DNA from: CAMDMI01 sp044359055 | GTDB lineage: Bacteria; Bacteroidota; Bacteroidia; Cytophagales; Flexibacteraceae | Length of the DNA stretch: 10,351 bases | Assembly: GCA_044359055.1 (NCBI GenBank) | Contig: JBIKMV010000098.1 | Span: 1 to 10,351, forward strand | Reading direction: 5' to 3' | Part shown: positions 1 through 8,300 of the stretch, in pieces | Layout: every line of letters begins with the position of its first letter | Position numbering within the stretch: the first letter of the stretch is position 1 | Program-made: the position numbers and the translations under genes | Notes under the pieces: generated by a model | The model's database searches: none | Told to the model about the DNA's origin: nothing | What the model saw: the letters and a program-made list of their open reading frames with translations, nothing else

Positions 1-2
1 CC

Positions 3-776
3 CTTGAGATTGAGATTCAGAATCAGGCCGGAGCAAAAATTTGGGGAAGCCTTGCCGCCAACCGCTTTTCTGTGGATGAGAAGGGCTTGATTCTGCTGCG
101 CATTGCCGATATCACCATTCAAAAAAACACAGAGGAACAAATCAAGCAGAATCTTCATGAGAAGGAAATCCTGATACAGGAGATTCACCACAGGGTAAAA
201 AATAATATGGCTGTGATTTATAGTCTGTTGCAGTTGCAATCGGGCTACATCAAAGACCCGGCCCTTGTGAATGTGTTCCGCGACAGCCAGAGCCGGATAA
301 AATCCATGGCCCTGATTCATGAAAAACTCTATCAATCCAACACTCTGGCCAAAGTTGAGATGGAATCCTACATCAGGGAGCTGGCCCGGACCCTGCTGTC
401 CACTTACAATTCCCGAAATGCTGATATTCGAATCAACATACAGGTAGAAGAAGTTTTCCTCGATATCAATTCGGCAGTACCCTGTGGTCTCATTATCAAC
501 GAAGTCATTTCCAATGCCTGCAAGCATGCTTTTACGGGCCGGGACAAAGGCAACATCGACATTGTCTTTGAAAAGAAGGGAGAGCAATTTCACCTTGTAG
601 TAAAAGACGATGGGGTGGGTATGCCCGACAATACCGATTTTTCAAAACTTAAATCGTTGGGAATGAATCTGGTACAGGCGCTTGCCTCGCAACTTGGGGC
701 GACCCTGGAAATCAAGACCCTTAATGGGGTAAGCTTTTCCATTGTTTTTACCGAAAAGGTGAAGCCGGTACGGTAG
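3..776 (+). CDS. Sensor histidine kinase, HisKA_2/HATPase_c type (3' part)
   Basis: This is the C-terminal part of a sensor kinase whose reading frame is open to the window's left edge, so the true start lies outside; an internal GTG at 72 is not a credible start. The first ~50 codons look like the end of a PAS domain, closing with the typical I-A-D-I-T linker. The dimerisation and phospho-acceptor box IHHRVKNN lies at 183-206; the histidine before the arginine is the likely phosphorylated residue. The ATP-binding domain follows, with an N-box (NEVISNACKH, from nt 498), a D-x-G-x-G box (DDGVGMP, from nt 606) and a G2-like SLGMNL (from nt 657). The HHRVKNN form is characteristic of the HisKA_2 subfamily, whose members usually phosphorylate a separate response regulator. 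No receiver domain is fused at this end and no response regulator is visible in the window, so the partner is unknown. The family call is firm; the signal is not inferable. Confidence 0.93.
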   Translation, partial: LEIEIQNQAGAKIWGSLAANRFSVDEKGLILLRIADITIQKNTEEQIKQNLHEKEILIQEIHHRVKNNMAVIYSLLQLQSGYIKDPALVNVFRDSQSRIKSMALIHEKLYQSNTLAKVEMESYIRELARTLLSTYNSRNADIRINIQVEEVFLDINSAVPCGLIINEVISNACKHAFTGRDKGNIDIVFEKKGEQFHLVVKDDGVGMPDNTDFSKLKSLGMNLVQALASQLGATLEIKTLNGVSFSIVFTEKVKPVR

Positions 777-854
777 TGATTAAACTTTGAATATTTAAAA
801 TAGCCTGTTCTGCATTCGGAAAAACTGTCCTGAGCCAAGGATTTTCATGACCAG

Positions 855-880
855 AGTTGATAAAACGCTCAACTGTTTTT
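855..880 (+). terminator. Weak intrinsic terminator after the histidine kinase
   Basis: A 6-bp perfect stem, AGTTGA (855-860) with TCAACT (869-874), encloses an 8-nt loop and is followed on the plus strand by GTTTTTATT. It lies about 80 nt beyond the kinase stop. The right arm covers the stop codon (869-871, TGA on the minus strand) of the convergent regulator gene. On the minus strand no T-run follows, so it would act only rightwards. The stem has only two G-C pairs, so strength is doubtful. Confidence 0.4.
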
Positions 881-3796
881 ATTGCCAAGGCTGAGTAGAA
901 ATTGCGCCAGATTTTCTTCGGTTTTCAGGTTTAGTTTTTTCCTCAACCGATACCTTCCGATTTCTACTCCGCGAACTGAAATGCTGAGGAGAGGGGCAAT
1001 ATCTTTGCTGCTCAAGTTCATTCTAAGGTAGGCGCACAGCTGCAATTCATGAGGCTTTAACTCAGGAAATCTACTTTTCAAAACGGACAGGAAATCGCCA
1101 TATACACTATTGAAATGCCGGGCAAAATGCTCCCATTCTTTGTTCAGTTTTTCCTCCTCAGCAAGCGTCTTCAGAAGTTTTTTCAGTTCCGGCTGGTCTT
1201 CGGCTACCATATTGGTTTTTTGCAATTGCTGCAATTCCGATTTCAGTTTCAAAATGAACTCTTTTTTCTGAACCAGATTCATGGTAGCACTCGCCAGTTC
1301 AGCATTTTTGTGTTCTATTTCTACCTCCAGTTTTTCATTTTTCAGGCGGATAAACTCCTTTTCGGATTTTTCGAGCTCCAGCTGGTACCGGTAGGCGATT
1401 TGTCGTTGTTCTTCTTCAAACTTCTTTTTGTCGGCAAGCCTTTTTTGTTCCTGCTTTTTTCGGTAACGAACAGACTGGTACTTCAAAATGGCAAACAAAA
1501 AACCTGCGATAGCCAGTGCATAAACCAAATATGCCCAGGTTGTTCTGTAAAAGGGGGGATTTATGGTAAGTTTAAAAGAGAATATTGAAGAAGTATGGGT
1601 TGGACCCCTTCGGGCTTTAATAAAAAAAGTATAGTTCCCCTCTGGCAGGTTGGTATAATCTTTTTCTGATTTTGTGGTCCAGGGACACCATCCCTCGTCA
1701 AAGCCTTCCAGAAAATAACTGAATTCTATGGAAGGAAGTGGTTCGAAGAGTGTAGAAGCAAATTCAAACTGTATCGAATTGAATTTATAGGGGAGCAAAA
1801 GCCTTTTCTCTTTAATGGGTGAACCGGGCGAAGAAAACCCCCCGAACAAAGTGCTGTCATTGTTTCCGATTGTATTTACCAGGGTGAGGTAAACTGAAAA
1901 AGGCTTGATTTTTTGCTTGTACCGGGGATAGTTTACTAGGAAAAACCCTTGATCGCTTCCAACAAAAATATGCCCAGAATCAAAAGGAAAAATGTTTTCA
2001 AACCCATTTACGATTTTGTTTTGGAGTTCAGGTATATATTGAATTTGGGACTTTGGCAGGCTGAAGTCCGCAACTCCTACCATCTTTTCCTGTACAAACC
2101 ATATGTTTCCGGATGGATCTTCCCGCAGGAACCGGATTGGCAAATCGCCAAAAACGGGTTTAAAGTATTCGGATTTTATCATTCTTCCCTGAATAGAATC
2201 AAACTCGTAAATCCCCTTTGCAGTGGCGATGAGAATTCTATTCTTTATCTTAAAAACATGATTGTTAAGGTCATTCGGAAGGCCGCTTTTTTTATCAAAA
2301 AGCCTTACCTGCCCCGAAGAAGGATTGATTTGAAAAACGCCTCTGTAGGGATGTGAAACCCAAATTGAGGTTCGGTCTGTTTCCAGATACCGGCTCGACT
2401 CTGAAAAATGAGGCAAAGGGCCCTTATCTGAATACATGGTATTCTGCTTATGAAAAAACCGAATTCCCTGGTAATTGCCTGCAACTCCCTGTCCGTCAGG
2501 ATCCTGAGGATTAGGCTTGAAGGTCCAGTAACCGTTGAGTGTGGATAAAGGCAAAGGAATGGAACCCGAAAGATTCCAGAGGCCATCATCCCGGTTGGCA
2601 AAAAGCTGATCTTGAAGTATTGAAAATTTCCAACTCAGGCCATTCATGAGGTTTTTGGGTGGTTCCGGGTTTTCTTTCAGATTAAAGAAATCGGAAATCG
2701 GAACAGATTGAATGCCTGTGGAGAGGGCAAAAAACACCTTGTCCTTGTATCTTGTAACATCGTATCCTACACCATTTTTGAAGCCTGGAGGATTGATAAC
2801 GGCAATCGGATTTCTATATTCGAAAACTGCAATTCCATTATCCAAGCCCATCCAGACCCGTCCAAAAGGATCTGTGCGGAAGCAACGAACGGTATTGTTG
2901 TGCAAGCCATTTTTACCAGAAACATTCTGGATTAATCGGCCCGCAGAAGAGAAATGATACAATCCATTGAAATAAGAACCGGCCAAAAAACTATGGTCCT
3001 GCAGGACAGCTATTGTAGTAAAATGCTGCTTTGGGTCCAAACCTTCATATTGAACCGAAAAAGGAATGAGGTTCCTTCCGATGAGATAGAAAAAGCCATT
3101 TTTTTGAGTACAAAGCAGGCTGGTATCTTTCCTGTAATGGCTCAGGTCTGTAATCAGAAAGCCCGAGGGCAAATCTTTCTGCGGTAAATAGGTTTTCCAA
3201 CCACCATTTTGCCATAATTTTAAACCCTCTGCTGCATCCTGCGCTATGATTTTTCCGGTATGAATTTGCAGTGACATCCACTTGGAAGCTGCATGGAATA
3301 CTTGCATTTTCCCCTCCCTGAAATGATAGATGGCCAAATCCGTTCTGAAAAAAATGTCTTTTCCCGATACTTTGACCTGCCATACATCTTCTATCTTTTT
3401 TTCCTGGTCCGGGAGATATGCTTTTAAAGAATGGAACTTCATTTTTCCCACTGAGTCAGGGGCAAAATACCCAAGCTCATCTTGTGCACCGGCATACAAA
3501 CGACCATCCGGACCAAAAACTATTGACCTGATTATGGTTTTGTTGGGTACAGGAAAGAGTTGCCAACCCTTTCCATTGAATACCAGCAACCCTTCATTAT
3601 TGGCAAAAAAAAGCCGATTGTAGCCGTCCATTTCTATTGCCCAGTTTTGAGACCCTGCGCCATACTGGTTTCGGGAATATGTAAACACATCTGTTTGGGC
3701 CAAAGGATTCTGACCCAAGGTATTATGATAGCCGGCAGCCAGCATTCCGGTTAGGAACGCAGTCATTAACCATTTCAACCGGATAATTTCAGGCAT
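869..3796 (-). CDS. Membrane-spanning propeller/Y_Y_Y regulator with LuxR-type HTH
   Basis: A 975-residue one-component regulator, typical of Bacteroidota. Residues 1-29 are a signal peptide or N-terminal anchor. Residues ~43-660 form a beta-propeller-like sensor, with family landmarks YGAGSQNWAIEMDG (45-58), FGPDGRLYAG (94-103), DPFGRVWMGLDNG (309-321) and a later DPSGNIWF. A Y_Y_Y (triple tyrosine) domain spans ~665-746, with FLEGFDEGW and NLPEGNYTF. One membrane helix lies at ~754-773, followed by basic residues and a charged coiled coil to ~885. A LuxR/GerE-like helix-turn-helix lies at ~914-968 (KPHELQLCAYL, SSKDIAPLLSIS, VRGVEIGRYRLRKKL). There is no HisKA or ATPase domain, so a signal would pass straight from the outside sensor to DNA. 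In related architectures the ligand is often a glycan breakdown product; its target here is unknown, with the nearby glycan genes or its own promoter as candidates. No clean sigma-ABfr promoter was found upstream of 3796. Confidence 0.93.
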   Translation of the reverse strand: MPEIIRLKWLMTAFLTGMLAAGYHNTLGQNPLAQTDVFTYSRNQYGAGSQNWAIEMDGYNRLFFANNEGLLVFNGKGWQLFPVPNKTIIRSIVFGPDGRLYAGAQDELGYFAPDSVGKMKFHSLKAYLPDQEKKIEDVWQVKVSGKDIFFRTDLAIYHFREGKMQVFHAASKWMSLQIHTGKIIAQDAAEGLKLWQNGGWKTYLPQKDLPSGFLITDLSHYRKDTSLLCTQKNGFFYLIGRNLIPFSVQYEGLDPKQHFTTIAVLQDHSFLAGSYFNGLYHFSSAGRLIQNVSGKNGLHNNTVRCFRTDPFGRVWMGLDNGIAVFEYRNPIAVINPPGFKNGVGYDVTRYKDKVFFALSTGIQSVPISDFFNLKENPEPPKNLMNGLSWKFSILQDQLFANRDDGLWNLSGSIPLPLSTLNGYWTFKPNPQDPDGQGVAGNYQGIRFFHKQNTMYSDKGPLPHFSESSRYLETDRTSIWVSHPYRGVFQINPSSGQVRLFDKKSGLPNDLNNHVFKIKNRILIATAKGIYEFDSIQGRMIKSEYFKPVFGDLPIRFLREDPSGNIWFVQEKMVGVADFSLPKSQIQYIPELQNKIVNGFENIFPFDSGHIFVGSDQGFFLVNYPRYKQKIKPFSVYLTLVNTIGNNDSTLFGGFSSPGSPIKEKRLLLPYKFNSIQFEFASTLFEPLPSIEFSYFLEGFDEGWCPWTTKSEKDYTNLPEGNYTFFIKARRGPTHTSSIFSFKLTINPPFYRTTWAYLVYALAIAGFLFAILKYQSVRYRKKQEQKRLADKKKFEEEQRQIAYRYQLELEKSEKEFIRLKNEKLEVEIEHKNAELASATMNLVQKKEFILKLKSELQQLQKTNMVAEDQPELKKLLKTLAEEEKLNKEWEHFARHFNSVYGDFLSVLKSRFPELKPHELQLCAYLRMNLSSKDIAPLLSISVRGVEIGRYRLRKKLNLKTEENLAQFLLSLGNKNS

Positions 3797-3920
3797 AGCA
3801 TTGATGTAGCAAATATGGACTCAAATCGAGTAACTTACATACTTTTTTATTCTTTAGGGAGAAAGTGGTGCCGAAAAATAATGGGGAAAATGTCAGAACC
3901 CGTGAGCCCTACCTGCCTTG

Positions 3921-3957
3921 AAAAAATGAAAAATGCCGGACCAACATAGCCCGGCAT
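3921..3957 (-). terminator. Rho-independent terminator of the PadR/HAAS operon
   Basis: Read on the minus strand, a perfect 7-bp stem ATGCCGG/CCGGCAT (arms at 3951-3957 and 3933-3939, 11-nt loop) runs straight into TTTTTCATTTTTTC. It starts 30 nt beyond the stop of the membrane-protein gene ending at 3988 and precedes the regulator gene starting at 3796. The leftward PadR operon therefore appears to end here, and the regulator should be transcribed separately. Confidence 0.8.
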
Positions 3958-3987
3958 CAGGGTAAACATCGAAAAAACGAAAAAGAC

Positions 3988-4620
3988 TCAGGCTACTCTG
4001 CTGTGGTTTGCAGATGCTTCTTTATACACTTGCCAGAAATACAACGGGAAAAATACCAAAGCCAATAACGAAGTACCCAAAAGGATTTGGACATTGCTAC
4101 CCGGCAAGTAGAACACTTTAAAAGCTGAACCAAGGGCAAAAAGCACCACTCCGGCTACCCCGCTTCCAAACCTGATTTTTTTTGCAGAAGAAAGCTGGTC
4201 AACATTTTGTTTGAATTGAAAAAGCAAACCGGGCAGGAGAAGGAAAAGAAGAGAAAAAATCCCTCCCAAAAGAAAATAATTGGCTCCCGGCCAATGCAGA
4301 GTACGAAACAAGACATAGGCCGTTTGGCCGAAGGCAGCCAAAAAGGCGCCCAGATACAAGATACGTTTCATGCGAAGTTGTATATGAAAATTGAGAAAAA
4401 AAGATACATCATGTTCGATGGCACTGAAGCCATCAGGAGCGAGATTTTTTTGGGCTTTATCCAAGGCTTCCTCAAAAGATTTTCCTTCTTCATCCATATA
4501 CCTAGTGGTCAGGCAATACATATGGTCGAGAAGGTCGTGGTAAAGCCCCGGCATTAGTAGTCCAGCTTTTTGGAGGCGATTTTCCAGTTCCCTAAATTGA
4601 ATATCGCTCAAAATAGTCAT
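3988..4620 (-). CDS. HAAS-like domain membrane protein, PadR partner, duplicated TM hairpin
   Basis: A 210-residue protein translated from an ATG overlapping the PadR stop by four bases (ATGA, 4617-4620), so the two are translationally coupled. Residues ~1-80 form a soluble helical domain with the pattern HDLLDHMYCL (28-37) and GKSFEEALDKA (46-56). This resembles the HAAS/DUF1700-like domains that are repeatedly encoded next to PadR regulators. Four membrane helices follow at ~86-106, 114-136, 151-171 and 176-198. The two hairpins look like tandem repeats: LFRTLHWPGAN (104-114) matches AFKVFYLPGSN (166-176), and both continue into a Leu/Phe-rich helix ending in a polar tail. The HWPG turn recalls the GldL membrane hairpin, but nothing else of GldL is present. 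The function is unknown; a PadR-controlled membrane sensor or stress protein is the usual inference for such pairs. Confidence 0.8.
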   Translation of the reverse strand: MTILSDIQFRELENRLQKAGLLMPGLYHDLLDHMYCLTTRYMDEEGKSFEEALDKAQKNLAPDGFSAIEHDVSFFLNFHIQLRMKRILYLGAFLAAFGQTAYVLFRTLHWPGANYFLLGGIFSLLFLLLPGLLFQFKQNVDQLSSAKKIRFGSGVAGVVLFALGSAFKVFYLPGSNVQILLGTSLLALVFFPLYFWQVYKEASANHSRVA

Positions 4621-4958
4621 GAGGTCAGCATGTTTTGGGGTGAAACCATAGAAGAAATGGTGGAAAGAAACTGACGCAATTCATTCAAATCGGCAGTACT
4701 TTGTGTTTTGCCCTTTTGGGTCAAATGGTAATAGCGGCGGATTCTTTTTCCCAAAAATACCTCATCGGCCCAAACATGGCCATCGGCCTCAAGCTTGTGC
4801 AGAGCAGGATACAAAGAACCTTCCTTTATTTGTATTTGCCCCGAAGATTGCTCCTTTATCTCCTGGGCAATTTCATACCCATACATTTTCCCTTTATCTT
4901 CAAGCAATTTTAAAATAAGGGTTGAAAGCGTTCCCTTAATCAGTTCCGAGTGTTTCAT
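4617..4958 (-). CDS. PadR-family transcriptional regulator
   Basis: A 113-residue winged-helix protein of the short PadR type (PadR-s2 size). The N-terminal run GTLSTLILKLLED (9-21), MYGYEIAQEIKEQ (25-37), GSLYPALHKLEADG (47-60) and the wing residues up to RRYYHLTQKGK (74-84) match the family closely. A short C-terminal helix (~90-103) would serve in dimerisation. PadR proteins are mostly repressors that bind a palindrome at their own promoter and release on ligand binding. Here the likely targets are its own operon with the overlapping membrane-protein gene and possibly the divergent glycosidase gene, which shares the 395-nt spacer. The start is supported by a promoter box ending only 7 nt upstream. 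Confidence 0.92.
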   Translation of the reverse strand: MKHSELIKGTLSTLILKLLEDKGKMYGYEIAQEIKEQSSGQIQIKEGSLYPALHKLEADGHVWADEVFLGKRIRRYYHLTQKGKTQSTADLNELRQFLSTISSMVSPQNMLTS

Positions 4959-4965
4959 GACACGC

Positions 4966-4996
4966 CAAAGGTATAATCAGAATTCAAATGCATCAA
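4966..4996 (-). promoter_or_regulatory. Bacteroidetes-type promoter of the PadR operon
   Basis: On the minus strand the -7 element TACCTTTG (4973-4966) matches TAnnTTTG exactly. A -33 TTG (4996-4994) sits 20 nt upstream, within the usual spacing for the Bacteroidetes primary sigma factor. Transcription should start near 4959-4961, leaving almost no leader before the ATG at 4958. Only the TTG core of the -33 box is present (preceded by C). Confidence 0.65.
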
Positions 4997-5222
4997 GAAT
5001 CTATGTATTTTTTTTTCTTTTTTTGATGAAGCAGCCGATTGTGTGTCTGGCGGAAAGATTTGCGGATTGCCGGTATTTGGTTTTGCCCCGAAGACAGTTT
5101 TCTTTTTAAAAAAGGTTTCGGGTTTTTGGAAAAAGCCGGGACTCAAAAGCCTCCGAAAAATATTTTACCCCGAACAGGCCCAAATTCCTTTTTCAACCTT
5201 TCATTTTTTTCAAAAAAAAGCT

Positions 5223-5237
5223 AGAAATCCGATTTCT
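5223..5237. promoter_or_regulatory. 15-bp perfect palindrome, candidate operator
   Basis: AGAAATC (5223-5229), a central C, then GATTTCT (5231-5237) form a perfect 7-bp dyad. It lies 25 nt upstream of the -33 box of the glycosidase promoter and touches the direct repeat starting at 5238. A symmetric site there fits a dimeric activator. It is followed by no T-run, so it is not a terminator. The binding protein is unknown; candidates in the window are the LuxR-type HTH of the propeller regulator and PadR. Confidence 0.45.
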
Positions 5238-5256
5238 GATGTAGTAGAGATGTAGT
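5238..5256. repeat. Direct repeat GATGTAGT x2 with 11-bp period, candidate activator site
   Basis: GATGTAGT occurs at 5238-5245 and again at 5249-5256, starting exactly 11 bp apart, one helical turn. The second copy ends 6 nt before the -33 element. Tandem half-sites with an 11-bp period beside a promoter are the arrangement bound by OmpR/PhoB-type response regulators. The sequence does not identify which regulator binds here. Confidence 0.45.
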
Positions 5257-5262
5257 CCAAAA

Positions 5263-5295
5263 TTTGATAGTACATCCTCAATACCAATACTTTTG
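5263..5295 (+). promoter_or_regulatory. Bacteroidetes-type promoter of the glycosidase gene
   Basis: The -33 box TTTG (5263-5266), a 21-nt spacer and the -7 box TACTTTTG (5288-5295) match the sigma-ABfr consensus at every defined base. Transcription should begin near 5301, giving a ~50-nt leader before the ATG at 5354. This leader contains AAAGGA (5331-5336), rather far from the start to be a strong ribosome-binding site. The promoter overlaps an in-frame upstream extension from a TTG at 5264, which argues against that earlier start. Confidence 0.75.
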
Positions 5296-5353
5296 CCTCG
5301 GTCTTCTTCGAAATTCTGACCGGAAAAGAGAAAGGACGTTTAGTCACCTCATT

Positions 5354-8300
5354 ATGCCAAAAATCTACGTCCTTTTCGCAGGCTTTTGTATGGCCTTATT
5401 GTCTCAGCGCTCGCAAGCCCAAAACACATCGGTTCAAAAATATGAAGGCGGGTTCCGGCTCGAAGCCAACGGAAAGCCTTTTTTTATCAATGGTATGAAC
5501 TGGGACTATTTTCCCATCGGTACCAATTACAACTATAGCCTCTGGAAGCAACCTGATGATGTGATAAAGGCAGCACTGGACAATGAAATGTCTTTGCTGA
5601 GAAATATGGGCGTAAACACCATCCGCCAATACGCTGGGGTTCCGGCAAAGTGGATTACCTACATCTATCAAAACTACGGGATCTATACCATGTTGAACCA
5701 TTCCTTTGGTCGGTATGGTTTAACCATCAACGGCAGCTGGGTACCCAATACCGACTATGCCAATCCTGCAGTGAGAGAAATTCTTCTGAGCGAAACCAAG
5801 GAAATGGTGGCAGAATACAAAAACACACCGGGACTTTTGCTTTTCCTTTTAGGAAATGAGAACAACTACGGGCTTTTTTGGAGAGGTGCCGAAACGGAAG
5901 AAATTCCGGTCAAGGATCGTAAATCTACCCAGAGTGCCTATCCCATGTACAGGCTTTTCAACGAAGCTGCCAAAGAAATAAAAGGCCTCGATGCAGGTCA
6001 TCCGGTGGCAATCTGCAATGGTGACCTCCTTTTTCTGGATATAATAAAAGAGGAGTGTAAAGACATTGATATTCTTGGCATTAATGTTTACCGCGGACCA
6101 TCTTTCAGAGATCTGTTTGAAAAGGTAAGTAAAGAATACGGAAAGCCTGTTTTGTTGTCCGAATTTGGGGCCGATGCCTACAATACAAGGGCCAATCAGG
6201 AAGACCAGGAGTTTCAGACCAGAATCCTGATGAGCAATTGGAAGGAAATTTATGCCAATGCAGCAGGTCTGGGAAAAGCCAACAACAGTTTAGGTGGATT
6301 TACTTTTCAATTCACTGACGGATGGTGGAAAACCGGCCAAACCACGGGCTTGGACGAGCATGATGTAGCAGCCTCCTGGTCTAATGGCGGCTATCAAAAC
6401 GACTTTGTGCAAGGCGAAAACAACATGAATGAAGAGTGGTTTGGCATTTGCGGAAAGGGCCCGACCAATGAAAGAGGTGTTTATGAATTGTATCCTCGGG
6501 CCGCCTATTATGCACTGAAAGAAGTTCATAAGTTCAATCCTTACGGAGGCAATGTGCCCTTGGCCTATCTGGACAACATCCAAACTACAGATGCCGTGCT
6601 CCGGGCACGGGGGGATAAAGCCTCAAAGGGAACGGATGAAAATGGAAAACTATACATCAGCAACCTACAGGCCAATTTCTGGACTTTCCAAACGGGTGGA
6701 AGCCTGATTACCACTCCAAAAGAAGCCGATCCGAATAAAGTAGTTTATCCCAACAAGCAGGGATTTGACCACATGCAATCATTTAATGTTGGGGTTACGG
6801 CAAGGCCGGCTCCCAATGTGATGGCCAATGTGCAGTTTAATGTATTGGGCCATGTAGCTCAAAACCCGATAGACGAAGTTTTTTACGAAAACCGGGGCAG
6901 GCCAATCACCGTGATGACCAACAACGGTCCGCAGGTAATGAATTCCAACAACCGGATTCAGCTGTATAAAAGTACCGTTACATGGAACCATAAACATTTC
7001 AACCTTACAGGATTTTACCGAACCGGCCATTACCACTGGGCTTATGAAGGCGATTTTTTCAACTTGTATCCGGAAGCCAATTATGGTCCGAATATGGACA
7101 TTTACAATGGAGAAGCACCCTTTGGATTTGAGATAGAAGGAAAGACTGTAATCAAAGGCTTGAAAATGGCTTTTGGACCAGAACTTTGGTGGGGAGCCAA
7201 CCCTGCATTTCTGGGTAAATATTCAAGAAAAGTTAAGGGCTTTGATGTAACCGGTATTTTTCATGAAGATATCGTTCAAAGGAGCGGATTACAAAGTTCA
7301 TTTGCTGTTCCTATGCCCAAAACAAGGCGTGCTGCCCTTGCCCTTGCCCGAAAAATAGATGCTTTTGGTTTTGAAATAGGAGGTTTGTGGGGAGGCCAGC
7401 CGCTCAACGGACGAATCTTTCAATTGGAAAGAGAGGTAAATGGCAAAAAAGAGGTTTTTCAGGACAAAATTAAGACTCAGGACAATTTTGGAGGAAAGGT
7501 AAAATTCACCTACACAGGTGGCTGGATCAATTGGTACGGAATGGGTTCCTACATGGGTCTGGTGGCCAATGGCGGAACTGACCAAACCAAAACTTTTACA
7601 GGATGGCGCCTGAAGGATGTGGGCAGCGGAAACATGTACAATGTACTGACCGGTTTTGCAGTAAATGCCGGAAAACTGCAGATCGCCCCCAATTTCTTAT
7701 ACCAAAAGCCCATAGAGGGTCCGATTGCCGGAAATGTATCTGCACCCGGGAGACCGAGAAATATTTTGGATGATCCTTTTTCGGTTCGATCCAACAGGGA
7801 AACCATCGGAGGCGAACTGCTCCTGACCTACGACCCAACACCTGCTACCTGGATGTATGAATGGGACAATGACCGCCAGGAAGATGCAGCATTTGCTGTA
7901 AGTGCTGATTTTGTTTATCGTCACCTGCCCACTACCATGGATGCGGCCATCGGTATTTTGGCCAATGGCCGGACCACTTTTGTTTTCCCCGGTGCGGTGC
8001 CTGCCCAGGATTTATGGGAAGGCAATCTCAGAATGGTTTCCAAATTGACACCCGACTTTGGGGTAATTGCAAACCTGTATGGCGGTAATGGACAGGCCAA
8101 TGGCTCTGATGCCAGAACGATTGAGCGCTATGGATTTGACATCCGTACCATATACAAAAAGACCAAATTATCTGCCATCGGAAAATTCAACGATTGGGGT
8201 CCTTTCGATTATCACCGGGATTTCAACCTCACCTTCCCCATGCAATGGATAGCCGATCTGTCAACCGAACTCAGCAGGCCCGATTGGTTCGCCATGCCCG

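Larger units (their letters stand above)
4959..5353. other. Divergent intergenic regulatory region (395 nt)
   Basis: The spacer between the leftward PadR operon and the rightward glycosidase gene. It holds the PadR promoter at its left end. The middle (about 5000-5222) is A/T-rich with homopolymeric T and A runs and no credible gene; short open frames there encode low-complexity Phe/Lys/Pro-rich peptides without family resemblance or ribosome-binding sites. The right end carries a palindrome, a direct repeat and a second promoter, annotated separately. Confidence 0.7.

Noticed and set aside
1115..1588. Phe/Gln-rich 157-codon frame opposite the regulator's coiled coil
   Set aside because: Its composition is the mirror of Lys/Glu-rich coiled-coil codons; it is a shadow of the real gene.
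3803..3817. GATGTAGC followed by CATATTTG-like promoter on the minus strand upstream of the regulator gene
   Set aside because: The -7 match lacks the first T, has no TTG at proper spacing and would leave only a few leader bases. GATGTAGC also occurs inside the glycosidase gene (~6362), so the shared motif is not specific.
4207..4557. 116-codon plus-strand frame over the HAAS protein gene
   Set aside because: Antisense to a protein with clear membrane helices and operon coupling; it has no recognisable feature.
4835..5094. Repeated TTTGCCCCGAAGA (4835-4847 and 5082-5094), with a related TTTTACCCCGAA at 5163-5174
   Set aside because: One copy is inside the PadR coding sequence and a partial copy lies in the regulator gene. 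A 13-mer repeat in 10 kb is about what chance gives.
5039..5255. Short plus-strand frames of 61 and 70 codons in the divergent spacer
   Set aside because: Low-complexity Phe/Lys/Pro-rich translations from A/T-rich DNA, lacking a promoter or ribosome-binding site; they run into the operator region.
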